Shown one piece after another: positions 44,086 to 52,789 of a DNA stretch of 64,000 bases. A program made the position numbers and the translations under genes. The notes under the pieces are model-generated. The model saw only the letters and a program-made list of their open reading frames with translations. It searched no databases and was not told where the DNA came from. The number at the start of each line of letters is the position of its first letter. Position 1 is the stretch's first letter. Origin of the DNA: an uncultured Bacteroidales bacterium (GTDB lineage: Bacteria > Bacteroidota > Bacteroidia > Bacteroidales > P3); NCBI GenBank assembly GCA_937901525.1, contig CALDHX010000016.1, positions 7,323 to 71,322 on the forward strand. Direction: 5' to 3'.

Positions 44086-45168
44086 TTATTTTTTTATTAT
44101 CTCTGTGTTTCCCTTTTCATTTAATAGGGTTACGGTTTTTTCTATTGTTTTTCCTTCTCTATTTATTTCAACTTTTACTTTGTCGCCAGGGGATAGTTGT
44201 GATAATATTTCGTTTAGTTCGGAGTATGTGTTAACTTCTTTGTTTTCTATTTTTGTTATTATGTCGCCTGCTTTGATTCCTGCTTTGTATGCTCCTGCAT
44301 CTTGTATTATTTCTGCTATATAAATTCCTTTTAAACTGTTTACTCCTCGGCTTTTAGCGATTTGTGAGTCTGTTTCTGCAAAGTGTACTCCTAAGTGTGC
44401 TTTTTGTGTTTGTCCGTATTTGATTAAATCGCTTGTTACTTTCTTTACGATGTTGGAAGGTATGGCAAAGGAATATCCTGTGTAGGTTCCGGTTGAGGAG
44501 GCTATCGCTGTGTTGATTCCTATCAATTCTCCTTTAAGGTTTACTAAGGCTCCACCACTATTTCCTTGATTTACTGCTGCGTCCGTTTGAATAAAACTTT
44601 CTATTGGCGTTTCGTGCATTCTATTTCCCCATATATTTAGGTTTCTTGCCTTTGCTGAAACTATTCCTGCCGTAACTGTGGAGGTTAGATTAAAGGGATT
44701 TCCTACTGCAAGCACCCATTCACCAATTTTTACCTCATCGCTATTACCAAATTGTAAGGGTGTGAGGTTTGTTGTTTCGATTTTAATCACTGCAAGGTCG
44801 CATGCGGGGTCGTTGCCTATAAGAACGGCATCGAAAATTCTTTTGTCGTTTAATATGACTTTTATTTTTTCTGCGTTTTGTATTACATGGTTGTTTGTAA
44901 TGATGTATCCATTTTCTTCAATGATTACTCCCGAGCCCGAGGTGTGATAAACTCTTTCTTGAATTTGGGGTGGAAGGAAGAAAGAGAAGAAGTCATCGTA
45001 AAAAATAGATTGTTCCATTGCTTCACATTGAATATGCACTACTGAATGTATGCTATTTTCGGCTGCAACTGTGAAATCAATGTTTGGATTGAATTGTGCT
45101 TTTGTTGTGAAACTTGAAATTACTGCGATAAATAGCAGTGAAAGAATCTTAATCTTGTTGTTTTTCAT
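44086..45168 (-). CDS. HtrA/DegP-like periplasmic serine protease
   Basis: Trypsin-like envelope protease/chaperone of 360 residues with one PDZ domain. A signal peptide (1-24, TTKAQ) precedes the protease domain with the catalytic triad His in ITNNHVI, Asp in ACDLAVIKIE and Ser in NQGNSGGALVN. A single PDZ domain follows (about 255-345; GVNSLKGIYIAEIIQDAGAYKAGIKAGDIITKIENK). One PDZ domain is like DegS/DegQ-short forms and the Bacteroidota HtrA. It probably degrades misfolded exported proteins. It stands alone between rpoD and manC. Confidence 0.93.
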   Translation of the reverse strand: MKNNKIKILSLLFIAVISSFTTKAQFNPNIDFTVAAENSIHSVVHIQCEAMEQSIFYDDFFSFFLPPQIQERVYHTSGSGVIIEENGYIITNNHVIQNAEKIKVILNDKRIFDAVLIGNDPACDLAVIKIETTNLTPLQFGNSDEVKIGEWVLAVGNPFNLTSTVTAGIVSAKARNLNIWGNRMHETPIESFIQTDAAVNQGNSGGALVNLKGELIGINTAIASSTGTYTGYSFAIPSNIVKKVTSDLIKYGQTQKAHLGVHFAETDSQIAKSRGVNSLKGIYIAEIIQDAGAYKAGIKAGDIITKIENKEVNTYSELNEILSQLSPGDKVKVEINREGKTIEKTVTLLNEKGNTEIIKK

Positions 45169-45207
45169 ATTTTTTGTTTTTTAATATTAACGCAAATTCT
45201 ATAAAAA

Positions 45208-45240
45208 ATTGTGTTATTGTCAAAATAATCATTAATTTTG
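45208..45240 (+). promoter_or_regulatory. promoter of mannose-1-phosphate guanylyltransferase gene
   Basis: ATTG (45208-45211, one base from TTTG) and TAATTTTG (45233-45240), spacer 21 bp, 34 bp before the ATG at 45275. Confidence 0.6.
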
Positions 45241-45274
45241 CAAGTTTATAAAGCAAATAATATTGTTTTTAATT

Positions 45275-46363
45275 ATGATAAATGAGAATAATTATTGCAT
45301 AATAATGGCTGGCGGTATTGGAAGTCGTTTTTGGCCGTTGAGTAGAGTGAAAAGACCTAAACAATTTATAGATATATTGGGTGTGGGTGAAACTCTTCTT
45401 CAAATGACTTTTAAAAGATTTGAATCAATCTGCCCAAAAGAAAATATATATGTTGTTACAAGCAGGATATATAAGGAGCTTGTCTTGGAACAATTACCTA
45501 TGATAAATCACGATTGTGTTATTACAGAGCCGATAAGAAGAAATACCGCTCCTTGTATTGCATACGCTAATGCTAAGATTAAAAAAAGAAATCCTAATGC
45601 AAGAATAGTTGTAGCACCAAGTGATCATTTGATTCTTAATCAAGAAGAATTTATTAAGAAGATTGAATTGGGCTTTTCGGTAGTAGAAAATAATGATGTT
45701 TTGATAACTTTGGGTATAGAGCCTACTTATCCTAATACGGGTTTTGGTTATATTCAATATACCGATGATAAGGGTTTTTCTAATGAAGTGAAGAAAGTTA
45801 AACTTTTTACCGAAAAACCTGAATATGAAATGGCGTTGCAATTTATAAAAAGTGGTGATTTCTTATGGAATGCCGGGATTTTTATTTGGTCGTTGAATAG
45901 TATTGAGGATTCTATGAAGAAATTTTTGCCGGAAATATATGATTTGTTTAATCAAGGTGAGGATTTTTATGATTCAGAGGAAGAAGCAGGTTTCATAGAT
46001 GTTACTTATTCGGCTTGTCCGTCAATTTCTATAGATTATGGTGTTATGGAAAAAGCCTCAAATGTTTATGTTATTCCTTCATCTTTTGGTTGGAGCGATA
46101 TAGGTACTTGGAATGCACTCTATGAACAAAGAGAAAAAGATGAAAATGCTAATTCTTATGTGGGAAAGAATGTAATGACATACGAGGTTAGTAATTGTTT
46201 AATAAATACTCCAAAAGATAAATTGGTTGTTTTGCAAGGATTGGAGGATTATATCGTTGTTGATTCTGATGATATTTTGATGGTTTGCCACAAAAGCGAA
46301 GAACAACGAATTAAACAATTTGTAACGGATGTTGAAGTTGAAAAAGGAAATGAATATTTATAA
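45275..46363 (+). CDS. mannose-1-phosphate guanylyltransferase
   Basis: Makes GDP-mannose from mannose-1-phosphate and GTP, a donor for cell-surface glycans and O-mannosylation. The 362-residue nucleotidyltransferase has the pyrophosphorylase signature AGGIGSRFWPLSRVKRPKQF (about 11-30), VITEPIRRNTAPCIAYA, VVAPSDHLI, GYIQY and FTEKPE, plus FLWNAGIFIW and SFGWSDIGTW in the second half. It is the short type without a fused phosphomannose isomerase. ATG at 45275 gives the normal start; the TTG at 45263 is not needed. First gene of a long plus-strand run. Confidence 0.94.
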   Translation: MINENNYCIIMAGGIGSRFWPLSRVKRPKQFIDILGVGETLLQMTFKRFESICPKENIYVVTSRIYKELVLEQLPMINHDCVITEPIRRNTAPCIAYANAKIKKRNPNARIVVAPSDHLILNQEEFIKKIELGFSVVENNDVLITLGIEPTYPNTGFGYIQYTDDKGFSNEVKKVKLFTEKPEYEMALQFIKSGDFLWNAGIFIWSLNSIEDSMKKFLPEIYDLFNQGEDFYDSEEEAGFIDVTYSACPSISIDYGVMEKASNVYVIPSSFGWSDIGTWNALYEQREKDENANSYVGKNVMTYEVSNCLINTPKDKLVVLQGLEDYIVVDSDDILMVCHKSEEQRIKQFVTDVEVEKGNEYL

Positions 46364-46381
46364 AAAAACATATATAAAATA

Positions 46382-47785
46382 ATGGAAAACATAAAGAGAA
46401 TAGAAATAATAGATCTATTTAAAGAAACAATCAAAGACTCAATTGGTAAAGAAATTTGTGTAAAAGGTTGGGTAAAAACAAAAAGAGGTAATAAACATGT
46501 AGCGTTTATTGCATTGAATGATGGTTCTACAATAAAAAATATACAAGTCGTAGCAGATGTAGAAAAATTCTCGGAAGATGTTTTGAAAAAGGTAACAACA
46601 GGTGCATGTTTGAGAGTAAACGGCTTGTTAGTTGAATCAATGGGAAAAGGACAAAGCGTAGAAATTCAAGCAAACGAAATAGAAGTTTACGGAGAAGCTG
46701 ATGTAGAGACATATCCTTTGCAAAAGAAAGGACACTCATTGGAGTTCCTTAGAGAAATAGCACATCTTCGTCCAAGAACAAATACTTTCTCAGCCGTTTT
46801 CAGAGTAAGACACGCAATGGCATACGCAATACACAAATATTTTAATGATAGAGGATTCTTTTATTGGCATTCACCACTTATAACTGCAAGCGATTGTGAA
46901 GGAGCAGGGGAAATGTTCCAAGTAACTACATTAGATCTTGATAACCTTCCAAGAGTTGAAGGAAAAATTGACTATTCGCAAGATTTCTTTGGTAGACATA
47001 CATCTTTAACAGTAAGTGGACAATTAGAAGGAGAGCTTGGTGCAATGAGTTTAGGAAAGATTTACACTTTTGGACCTACATTCCGTGCAGAAAACTCAAA
47101 CACTCCACGCCACCTTTCAGAGTTTTGGATGATAGAACCAGAAATGGCATTCTTTGAAATCGAAGATAATATGGATTTGGCCGAAGATTTCATTAAATAT
47201 CTTGTGAAATATGCGTTAGAAAATTGCCAAGATGATTTAGAATTCCTTCAATCAATGTATGATAAAGAACTTTTGGAACGCTTACGCTTTGTTGTAGATA
47301 ACAAATTCGTACGTTTAACATACACAGAAGCGATAGAAATTCTTTCACAAGCAAAACAAAAATTTGAATTCCCTATCCATTGGGGTGTAGACCTACAAAG
47401 CGAACATGAAAGATACCTTGTAGAAAAGCATTTCAAATCTCCGGTAATCTTAACAGACTATCCAAAGGAAATAAAAGCCTTTTATATGAAACAAAACGAA
47501 GATGGAAAAACCGTAAGAGGTATGGACGTATTATTCCCTCTAATAGGTGAAATCATAGGAGGCTCACAAAGAGAAGAAAATATGGATAAACTTCTTGCAA
47601 GAATGGCAGAGGTTGGAATAGAAGCAAAAGATATGGATTGGTATCTTGATACTCGTAGATTCGGCTCTGCTCCTCACTCAGGATTTGGCTTAGGATTTGA
47701 AAGATTATTATTATTTGTAACAGGAATGTCAAACATTAGAGATGTGATACCATTCCCTCGTTATCCAAAGAATGCAAACTACTAA
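46382..47785 (+). CDS. asnS: asparaginyl-tRNA synthetase
   Basis: Class IIb aminoacyl-tRNA synthetase of 467 residues that charges tRNA-Asn. An N-terminal OB-fold anticodon-binding domain (about 20-110; [23 protein letters not shown]) is followed by the catalytic domain with motif 2 [27 protein letters not shown] and motif 3 [27 protein letters not shown]. The asparagine-specific [16 protein letters not shown] segment distinguishes it from AspS. It begins 18 bp after the guanylyltransferase stop. Confidence 0.96.
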   Translation: MENIKRIEIIDLFKETIKDSIGKEICVKGWVKTKRGNKHVAFIALNDGSTIKNIQVVADVEKFSEDVLKKVTTGACLRVNGLLVESMGKGQSVEIQANEIEVYGEADVETYPLQKKGHSLEFLREIAHLRPRTNTFSAVFRVRHAMAYAIHKYFNDRGFFYWHSPLITASDCEGAGEMFQVTTLDLDNLPRVEGKIDYSQDFFGRHTSLTVSGQLEGELGAMSLGKIYTFGPTFRAENSNTPRHLSEFWMIEPEMAFFEIEDNMDLAEDFIKYLVKYALENCQDDLEFLQSMYDKELLERLRFVVDNKFVRLTYTEAIEILSQAKQKFEFPIHWGVDLQSEHERYLVEKHFKSPVILTDYPKEIKAFYMKQNEDGKTVRGMDVLFPLIGEIIGGSQREENMDKLLARMAEVGIEAKDMDWYLDTRRFGSAPHSGFGLGFERLLLFVTGMSNIRDVIPFPRYPKNANY

Positions 47786-47791
47786 TAAATA

Positions 47792-49156
47792 GTGGTAAAG
47801 AACCAACTTAAAATAAAACAACTCCAAAAACAAATATTATCCCCACTTCAAAAATTAAGTGGGGAATTATTGGAGTTACCCTCCGAAGCCTTAGAAGAAA
47901 GGATTGAAAGAGAAAAACAAGACAATCCTTATCTTGAAGAGGAAACAGATAGCACAAATGCTTGGTTTTATTCCGAAAGAGTGAATATTCGTAATCACAA
48001 CTCTTATGAAGACAAAGAACAAATAGGATTAAATACAGCAGAATCCGCAACCTTAGTAGAAGACTTAATAGAACAATTAAGATTAAGCAATATAACAGAA
48101 GAGGAATATCAAATAGGAGAGATGTTGATAGGTAATTTAGACGAAAAAGGTTATCTAACAAGGACTCTAAGTGCTATATCAGATGATATTTATTTTGATA
48201 GCTACAAAGAAGTTGATACAAACAAAATTAATGAAGTATTAAAACTATTGCAAAGCTTTGAACCAGCAGGAATAGGAGCAAGAGATTCTCAAGAATGTCT
48301 ATTACTTCAACTTCAAAGAAAAGATTCCCAGGACAAGATAGTAAATCTATCAAAACAAGTAATAAAGTATCATTGGAAACTCTTTTGTAAAGAAGACTAT
48401 AAAACACTACAAGAAAAACTATCTTGTAATGAAGAAGAAATAAGCAAAGCAATTAAATTAATATTAAGCCTAAATCTATCACCAGGATACATAGACACCT
48501 TAGTTGAAAGAGAACAATATCTAATACCAGATGTGATAATATGGAATGATAACGGAAAAATCAAGTATCGTCTTAATAAGCTATCCGATAGAAAACTATA
48601 TGTTAGTCAAGAAAGCAAACAATTATTAGAACAATTAGAAAACAAAAATCAAAAAGATAAAGAAACAATAAAATTCTTAAAGGAAAAAATAGAATCGGCC
48701 AAGCTATTTATAGAAGCATACAACAATAGAATGTTAACTTTAAGTACGTTTGTTCAAGAAATCATATCATATCAAGAAGAATATTTTCAAGAAGGCGATG
48801 TAATGAAACTTCGTCCGATGAAATACGAAGATATAAAACAAAAAACAGGTTTTTCCGAATCTACAATATCAAGAATAGCAAACGATAAGTATCTACAAAC
48901 ACATTTTGGTACATTTTCAATAAAGAAATTATTTACAAAATCCATAGAAGCACAAACAGGAGAACAAGTATCTTCTGCTTCAATACGCAATATTATATCA
49001 GAATTAATAAATAATGAAGACAATAAATCTCCATTAACCGACCAAGAAATACAAAACAAACTACAAGAACAAGGATTCACATTATCAAGACGCACAATAA
49101 CTAAATATAGACAACAAATAGGAATAGAATCCACAAACAAACGTAAGAAAAAATAA
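47792..49156 (+). CDS. rpoN: RNA polymerase sigma-54 factor
   Basis: Sigma-54, 454 residues, directs transcription from -24/-12 promoters with enhancer-binding ATPases. The N-terminal glutamine-rich activator-interaction region (QLKIKQLQKQILSPLQKL) is followed by the core-binding domain with FEPAGIGARDSQECLLLQL, the helix-turn-helix near LRPMKYEDIKQKTGFSESTISRI and the C-terminal RpoN box ISRRTITKYR as SRRTITKYRQQIGI. Start codon is GTG at 47792, 6 bp after asnS. No sigma-54 activator gene lies in the window. Confidence 0.95.
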   Translation: MVKNQLKIKQLQKQILSPLQKLSGELLELPSEALEERIEREKQDNPYLEEETDSTNAWFYSERVNIRNHNSYEDKEQIGLNTAESATLVEDLIEQLRLSNITEEEYQIGEMLIGNLDEKGYLTRTLSAISDDIYFDSYKEVDTNKINEVLKLLQSFEPAGIGARDSQECLLLQLQRKDSQDKIVNLSKQVIKYHWKLFCKEDYKTLQEKLSCNEEEISKAIKLILSLNLSPGYIDTLVEREQYLIPDVIIWNDNGKIKYRLNKLSDRKLYVSQESKQLLEQLENKNQKDKETIKFLKEKIESAKLFIEAYNNRMLTLSTFVQEIISYQEEYFQEGDVMKLRPMKYEDIKQKTGFSESTISRIANDKYLQTHFGTFSIKKLFTKSIEAQTGEQVSSASIRNIISELINNEDNKSPLTDQEIQNKLQEQGFTLSRRTITKYRQQIGIESTNKRKKK

Positions 49157-50284
49157 ATGAGTAATAAAATACTAACAATATATATACTATTTATAATAAC
49201 AACTTTTAGCACTTTTGCACAAACACCAAACAAAAGTGAAAAATCTGCTGCAAGACGCTTTGCAGACTCAATGTACTACATACATACAATAAAACCACAA
49301 CAACAAGAATTATTAAAAGAACAAGAAAATGCTAAAATAGACTTGACGAAAACAAAAAATGCAAAGACAAATGTAAAACCTACTTATATAAAATCAGACT
49401 CCCAAATACCATCTTCAACACTCTATGAAAGCACATGGTATAATGAAAGAGTAAAAGTGCCAAATTTTTCATTCAAAGATGTTCCAGATGAAATAATTAT
49501 AAGATTAATAGACCCAGATAAAGGACAAAATTTTTGTTTTCCAATAAAAAAACGAAAAAGTTCCTCATACGGTTGGCGATGGGGAAGACCTCATTCGGGA
49601 ATAGACATAGCTCTTAACGTAGGAGATTCAATTTATGCAGCTTTTGATGGAGTAGTTCGCTTAGCTAAATACAATGGAGGATATGGTAATTGCATAGTAA
49701 TACGCCATCATAACAATCTTGAAACCTTGTATGGACACCTTTCAAAAATTAATGTAAAAGTAGGACAAGAAGTAAAAGCAGGACAAGTAATCGGCTTAGG
49801 TGGCAACACGGGACGCTCAACCGGTCCACACCTTCATTTTGAATGCCGATTAATGTATGCTTGTTTTGACCCGGAATGGATATTTGATTTGGAAACATAT
49901 AGCATAAAAACATCTTTTCTAAGAATAGATAAAACCTATTTTGGAGTAGAATCCTCGGAGCAAAAAGCCAATAAAAAAGTACAAAAAACTAAACTCTCAA
50001 AAGTTGATAAATGCTTTGCAGGAAAGCCATATATTAGTCCAACTACACTTATAAACAAAGAAAGACAAAGAATTAAAAAAGGAGAAATACCACAATATAA
50101 CGTTATATCAAAAAAATCAAATAAATCCTCAAAAGTAGGACAACAATTCATAGTAGCAAAAAAAGGAGAAACCTTGAAAAGTATAGCCAAACGCTACAAA
50201 ATTACGCTTGAAGAATTAAGAAAACTTAATCCAAATATAAAAGACAATACAATAAAAGAACAAACCAAAATAAGAATAAAATAA
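49157..50284 (+). CDS. M23-family metallopeptidase with C-terminal LysM domain
   Basis: Exported peptidoglycan-hydrolase-like protein of 375 residues. A signal peptide (1-21, TTFSTFAQ) is followed by a charged linker, an M23 peptidase domain (about 130-240) with zinc ligands in RPHSGIDIAL and GPHLHFE and the GNCIVIRH...LYGHLSKI segment, then a C-terminal LysM repeat (about 328-375; FIVAKKGETLKSIAKRYKITLEELRKLNP). All catalytic residues are present, so it should cleave peptide cross-links or, like EnvC-type proteins, activate amidases if degenerate elsewhere. Starts directly after rpoN; 4 bp from ribH. Confidence 0.94.
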   Translation: MSNKILTIYILFIITTFSTFAQTPNKSEKSAARRFADSMYYIHTIKPQQQELLKEQENAKIDLTKTKNAKTNVKPTYIKSDSQIPSSTLYESTWYNERVKVPNFSFKDVPDEIIIRLIDPDKGQNFCFPIKKRKSSSYGWRWGRPHSGIDIALNVGDSIYAAFDGVVRLAKYNGGYGNCIVIRHHNNLETLYGHLSKINVKVGQEVKAGQVIGLGGNTGRSTGPHLHFECRLMYACFDPEWIFDLETYSIKTSFLRIDKTYFGVESSEQKANKKVQKTKLSKVDKCFAGKPYISPTTLINKERQRIKKGEIPQYNVISKKSNKSSKVGQQFIVAKKGETLKSIAKRYKITLEELRKLNPNIKDNTIKEQTKIRIK

Positions 50285-50288
50285 TATT

Positions 50289-50768
50289 ATGTCATCAGCA
50301 TTAAAAAATCTTTCGTCATACAATCAAGACGAAGTGCCCTCGGGCGAAAAGGAAATATTCGGAATAGTAGTTTCTGAATGGAATAATCAAATTACAGACA
50401 ACTTGTTAGAAGGAGCAGTTTCAACATTGTTGAAATACGAAGTAGATGAAAAAGATATTGACATCATACACGTTCCTGGAAGTTTTGAATTGCCATTTGG
50501 AGCAGCAAAACTATTAGAAAAAAACAGAAGATTTAGTGCCATTATTTGTTTGGGCTGTGTTATCCAAGGCGAAACACGTCATTTTGATTTCATTTGCGAT
50601 GCGGTTGCAAACGGAATAATGGAATTAGGACTAAAACAAGAAGTTCCAATTATTTTTGGAGTACTTACCACAAACGATTTGCAACAAGCAATCGATAGAA
50701 GTGGAGGAAAACACGGCAATAAAGGTGTTGAAGCAGCAATCACAGCACTAAAAATGGCAGCACTATGA
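50289..50768 (+). CDS. ribH: 6,7-dimethyl-8-ribityllumazine synthase
   Basis: Penultimate step of riboflavin synthesis: condenses the pyrimidinedione with dihydroxybutanone phosphate. The 159-residue protein shows GIVVSEWNNQIT, VPGSFELPFGAAKL, CLGCVIQGETRHFDFICDAV (catalytic His) and PIIFGVLTTNDLQQAIDR. It overlaps fmt by 4 bp. Other riboflavin genes are not nearby. Confidence 0.95.
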   Translation: MSSALKNLSSYNQDEVPSGEKEIFGIVVSEWNNQITDNLLEGAVSTLLKYEVDEKDIDIIHVPGSFELPFGAAKLLEKNRRFSAIICLGCVIQGETRHFDFICDAVANGIMELGLKQEVPIIFGVLTTNDLQQAIDRSGGKHGNKGVEAAITALKMAAL

Positions 50769-51730
50769 AGAAGAAAAAAATAATCTTCTATGGCACGCCA
50801 GAAATTGCGGCATATCAACTCGAACAACTTCATAAAAACAATTATAACATAATAGCAGTTGTTACTCAGCCCGATAAACCATCGGGCAGAGGACAAAAAA
50901 TCAATTACTCTGCTGTAAAACAATATGCATTAGACAATAACCTACCATTATTTCAACCAATAAAACTCAATGAGCAAGATTTCATTGACCAAATCACAGC
51001 CTTGCAACCCGATATTCAAGTAGTGTTAGCTTATCGTATGATTCCAAAAAGCATTTACAGCCTTGCAAAATACGGAACCTTCAATCTACACACCTCACTC
51101 TTGCCACAATATCGTGGAGCAGCACCAATCAATTGGGCAATCATCAATGGAGAAACACAAACAGGTATGACAACATTCCTTTTGAATGAAAAAACCGATG
51201 AAGGAGAAATTTTATTGCAAGAAACCATTGAAATAGGGGAAGAAACCACAGCAGGCGATTTGCACGATGAAATGATGATGAAAGCTTTTCCATTGATTGA
51301 AAAAACAATAGAAAAACTACTCTTGCCAAATCTTCAAACTATTCCACAAATTCAAACAGATAATCTAAAACCTGCACCAAAAATTTTCAAAGAAACCACA
51401 GCGATAAATTGGAATGAAGAAGGCGAAAAAATTATAAATTTAATTCGAGGAATGAGTCCATATCCAGCTGCAACAACGCAATTTATAGACAATAAAGATG
51501 GTAAAATTTATCAATTTAAAGTTTTTAAAGCGAAATTTTTACCAAGAGATGCTCAAACCTCTCAATGTGGCATATTCAAAATTCAAGACAAAGAAACAAT
51601 AACCGTTACTTGTCAAAATGGATTGGTGCAATTATTTGATTTACAATTAAGCGGAAAAAAACGAATGCCAGCAAAAGAATTAATCAAAGGATTAAAATTA
51701 ACATCAGAAGTCTTAGAAATTAAGAAATAA
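50765..51730 (+). CDS. fmt: methionyl-tRNA formyltransferase
   Basis: Formylates initiator Met-tRNA using 10-formyl-tetrahydrofolate. The 321-residue enzyme has FYGTPEIAAYQL at the N-terminus, the catalytic segment FNLHTSLLPQYRGAAPINWAI (Asn, His) and LNEKTDEGEILLQ (Asp), and the C-terminal tRNA-binding OB-like domain. Overlaps ribH by four bases (ATGA), so it is translationally coupled. Array H and the HU promoter follow. Confidence 0.95.
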   Translation: MKKKKIIFYGTPEIAAYQLEQLHKNNYNIIAVVTQPDKPSGRGQKINYSAVKQYALDNNLPLFQPIKLNEQDFIDQITALQPDIQVVLAYRMIPKSIYSLAKYGTFNLHTSLLPQYRGAAPINWAIINGETQTGMTTFLLNEKTDEGEILLQETIEIGEETTAGDLHDEMMMKAFPLIEKTIEKLLLPNLQTIPQIQTDNLKPAPKIFKETTAINWNEEGEKIINLIRGMSPYPAATTQFIDNKDGKIYQFKVFKAKFLPRDAQTSQCGIFKIQDKETITVTCQNGLVQLFDLQLSGKKRMPAKELIKGLKLTSEVLEIKK

Positions 51731-51732
51731 AG

Positions 51733-51779
51733 TAAAGAAAAAAATAAAAAAAGTAAAGAAAAAAAGATTTTTTTCTTTG
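51733..51779. repeat. 21-bp-phased AT-rich array H
   Basis: Anchors TAAAG 51733, TAAAG 51754 and CTTTG 51775, 21 bp apart, the last on the other strand. It lies between fmt and the HU promoter; the -33 box of that promoter begins 7 bp after it. Confidence 0.7.
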
Positions 51780-51785
51780 AAAAAT

Positions 51786-51816
51786 TTTGTTGATATTTTA
51801 AAAATAATTACATTTG
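51786..51816 (+). promoter_or_regulatory. promoter of the HU gene
   Basis: TTTG 51786-51789 and TACATTTG 51809-51816, spacer 19 bp. Strong consensus match, as expected for an abundant nucleoid protein. Confidence 0.82.
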
Positions 51817-51853
51817 CAACGCTTATAATAAAACAATTAAAAACCAAATAGAT

Positions 51854-52123
51854 ATGACAAAAAAAGAATTTACTGACAAAATGGCTGAAAAAGCAGGAAT
51901 GTCAAAAGTAGATGCACAAAAAGCGTATGACGCATTTTTAGGAGTAACAAGCGAATACTTAAAAGCAGGAGAAAAGGTTTCTTTCTTAGGATTCGGTGCA
52001 TTCTCAGTACAAGAAAAAGCTGCAAGAACAGCAAAAAACCCTCGTACAGGAGAAATGGTAGAAGTTCCTGCAAAGAAAGTAGTTAAATTCAAAGCAGGTT
52101 CTGAATTATCTTCAAATCTTTAA
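51854..52123 (+). CDS. HU-family DNA-binding protein
   Basis: Small histone-like nucleoid protein, 89 residues, which binds and bends DNA as a dimer. The N-terminal helices (TKKEFTDKMAEKAGMSKVDAQKAYDAFL), the GFGAFSVQEKAARTAKNPRTGE beta-arm with its prolines, and the VPAKKVVKFKAGSELSSNL end are typical. It has its own promoter and terminator. Its phased AT-rich upstream region is noteworthy because HU prefers bent DNA. Confidence 0.96.
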   Translation: MTKKEFTDKMAEKAGMSKVDAQKAYDAFLGVTSEYLKAGEKVSFLGFGAFSVQEKAARTAKNPRTGEMVEVPAKKVVKFKAGSELSSNL

Positions 52124-52153
52124 TCAAGATTAAGAGTATTTAATACCATAAAA

Positions 52154-52188
52154 CAAAGGACTACATATAAATAGTAGTCCTTTTTTAT
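52154..52188 (+). terminator. terminator of the HU gene
   Basis: AAAGGACTAC pairs with GTAGTCCTTT around a short AT loop, followed by six T. Confidence 0.9.
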
Positions 52189-52196
52189 ATTAAACA

Positions 52197-52781
52197 ATGT
52201 ACTCAATAGGGCTAACAGGGGGAATAGGTAGTGGAAAATCACTAATATCCAAAGTGTTCAATCACTTTGGAATACCGGTTTTTAATTCCGATAAACAAGC
52301 CAAAGAACTCTATAAAGACCCCTTGTTTTTGCAAGAAATAGTAGAAGAATTTGGAGAAGAAATAATAGAAAACGGAAAATTTTCCACACAAAAATTAGCC
52401 AATATTGTCTTTAATGACAACAAAGCCCTTGCAAAACTAAACTCTCTCATTCACCCAAAAGTATTAGATAAATACCTTCAATGGCAAAGACAATACTCTA
52501 CACCCTATACCATATTAGAATCAGCAATAATCTTTGAATCAGGGTGGCAAAAACACTTTAATAAAATCATAACCATAACAACCCCAATAGAAGTCGTAAT
52601 AGAAAGAGTAAAACTTCGCGATAACACCACGGAAGAAGAAATAAAACAACGAATAAACAATCAATTATCCATAGAAAAAAGAGAACAATTATCCGATTAT
52701 GTGATAAGACATGACGGGAAAACAATGATATTACCACAAATAATAGAAATACATCAAGAAATCATAAAACAAATAAAATAG
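52197..52781 (+). CDS. coaE: dephospho-CoA kinase
   Basis: Last step of coenzyme A synthesis, phosphorylates dephospho-CoA. The 194-residue P-loop kinase has Walker A TGGIGSGKS (about 8-16), FGIPVFNSDKQAKELY, the VVFNDxAL-like segment IHPKVLDKY and ESAIIFESGW lid region, all normal. Starts 9 bp after the HU terminator and ends 8 bp before the T9SS protease gene. Confidence 0.95.
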   Translation: MYSIGLTGGIGSGKSLISKVFNHFGIPVFNSDKQAKELYKDPLFLQEIVEEFGEEIIENGKFSTQKLANIVFNDNKALAKLNSLIHPKVLDKYLQWQRQYSTPYTILESAIIFESGWQKHFNKIITITTPIEVVIERVKLRDNTTEEEIKQRINNQLSIEKREQLSDYVIRHDGKTMILPQIIEIHQEIIKQIK

Positions 52782-52789
52782 TAAACACA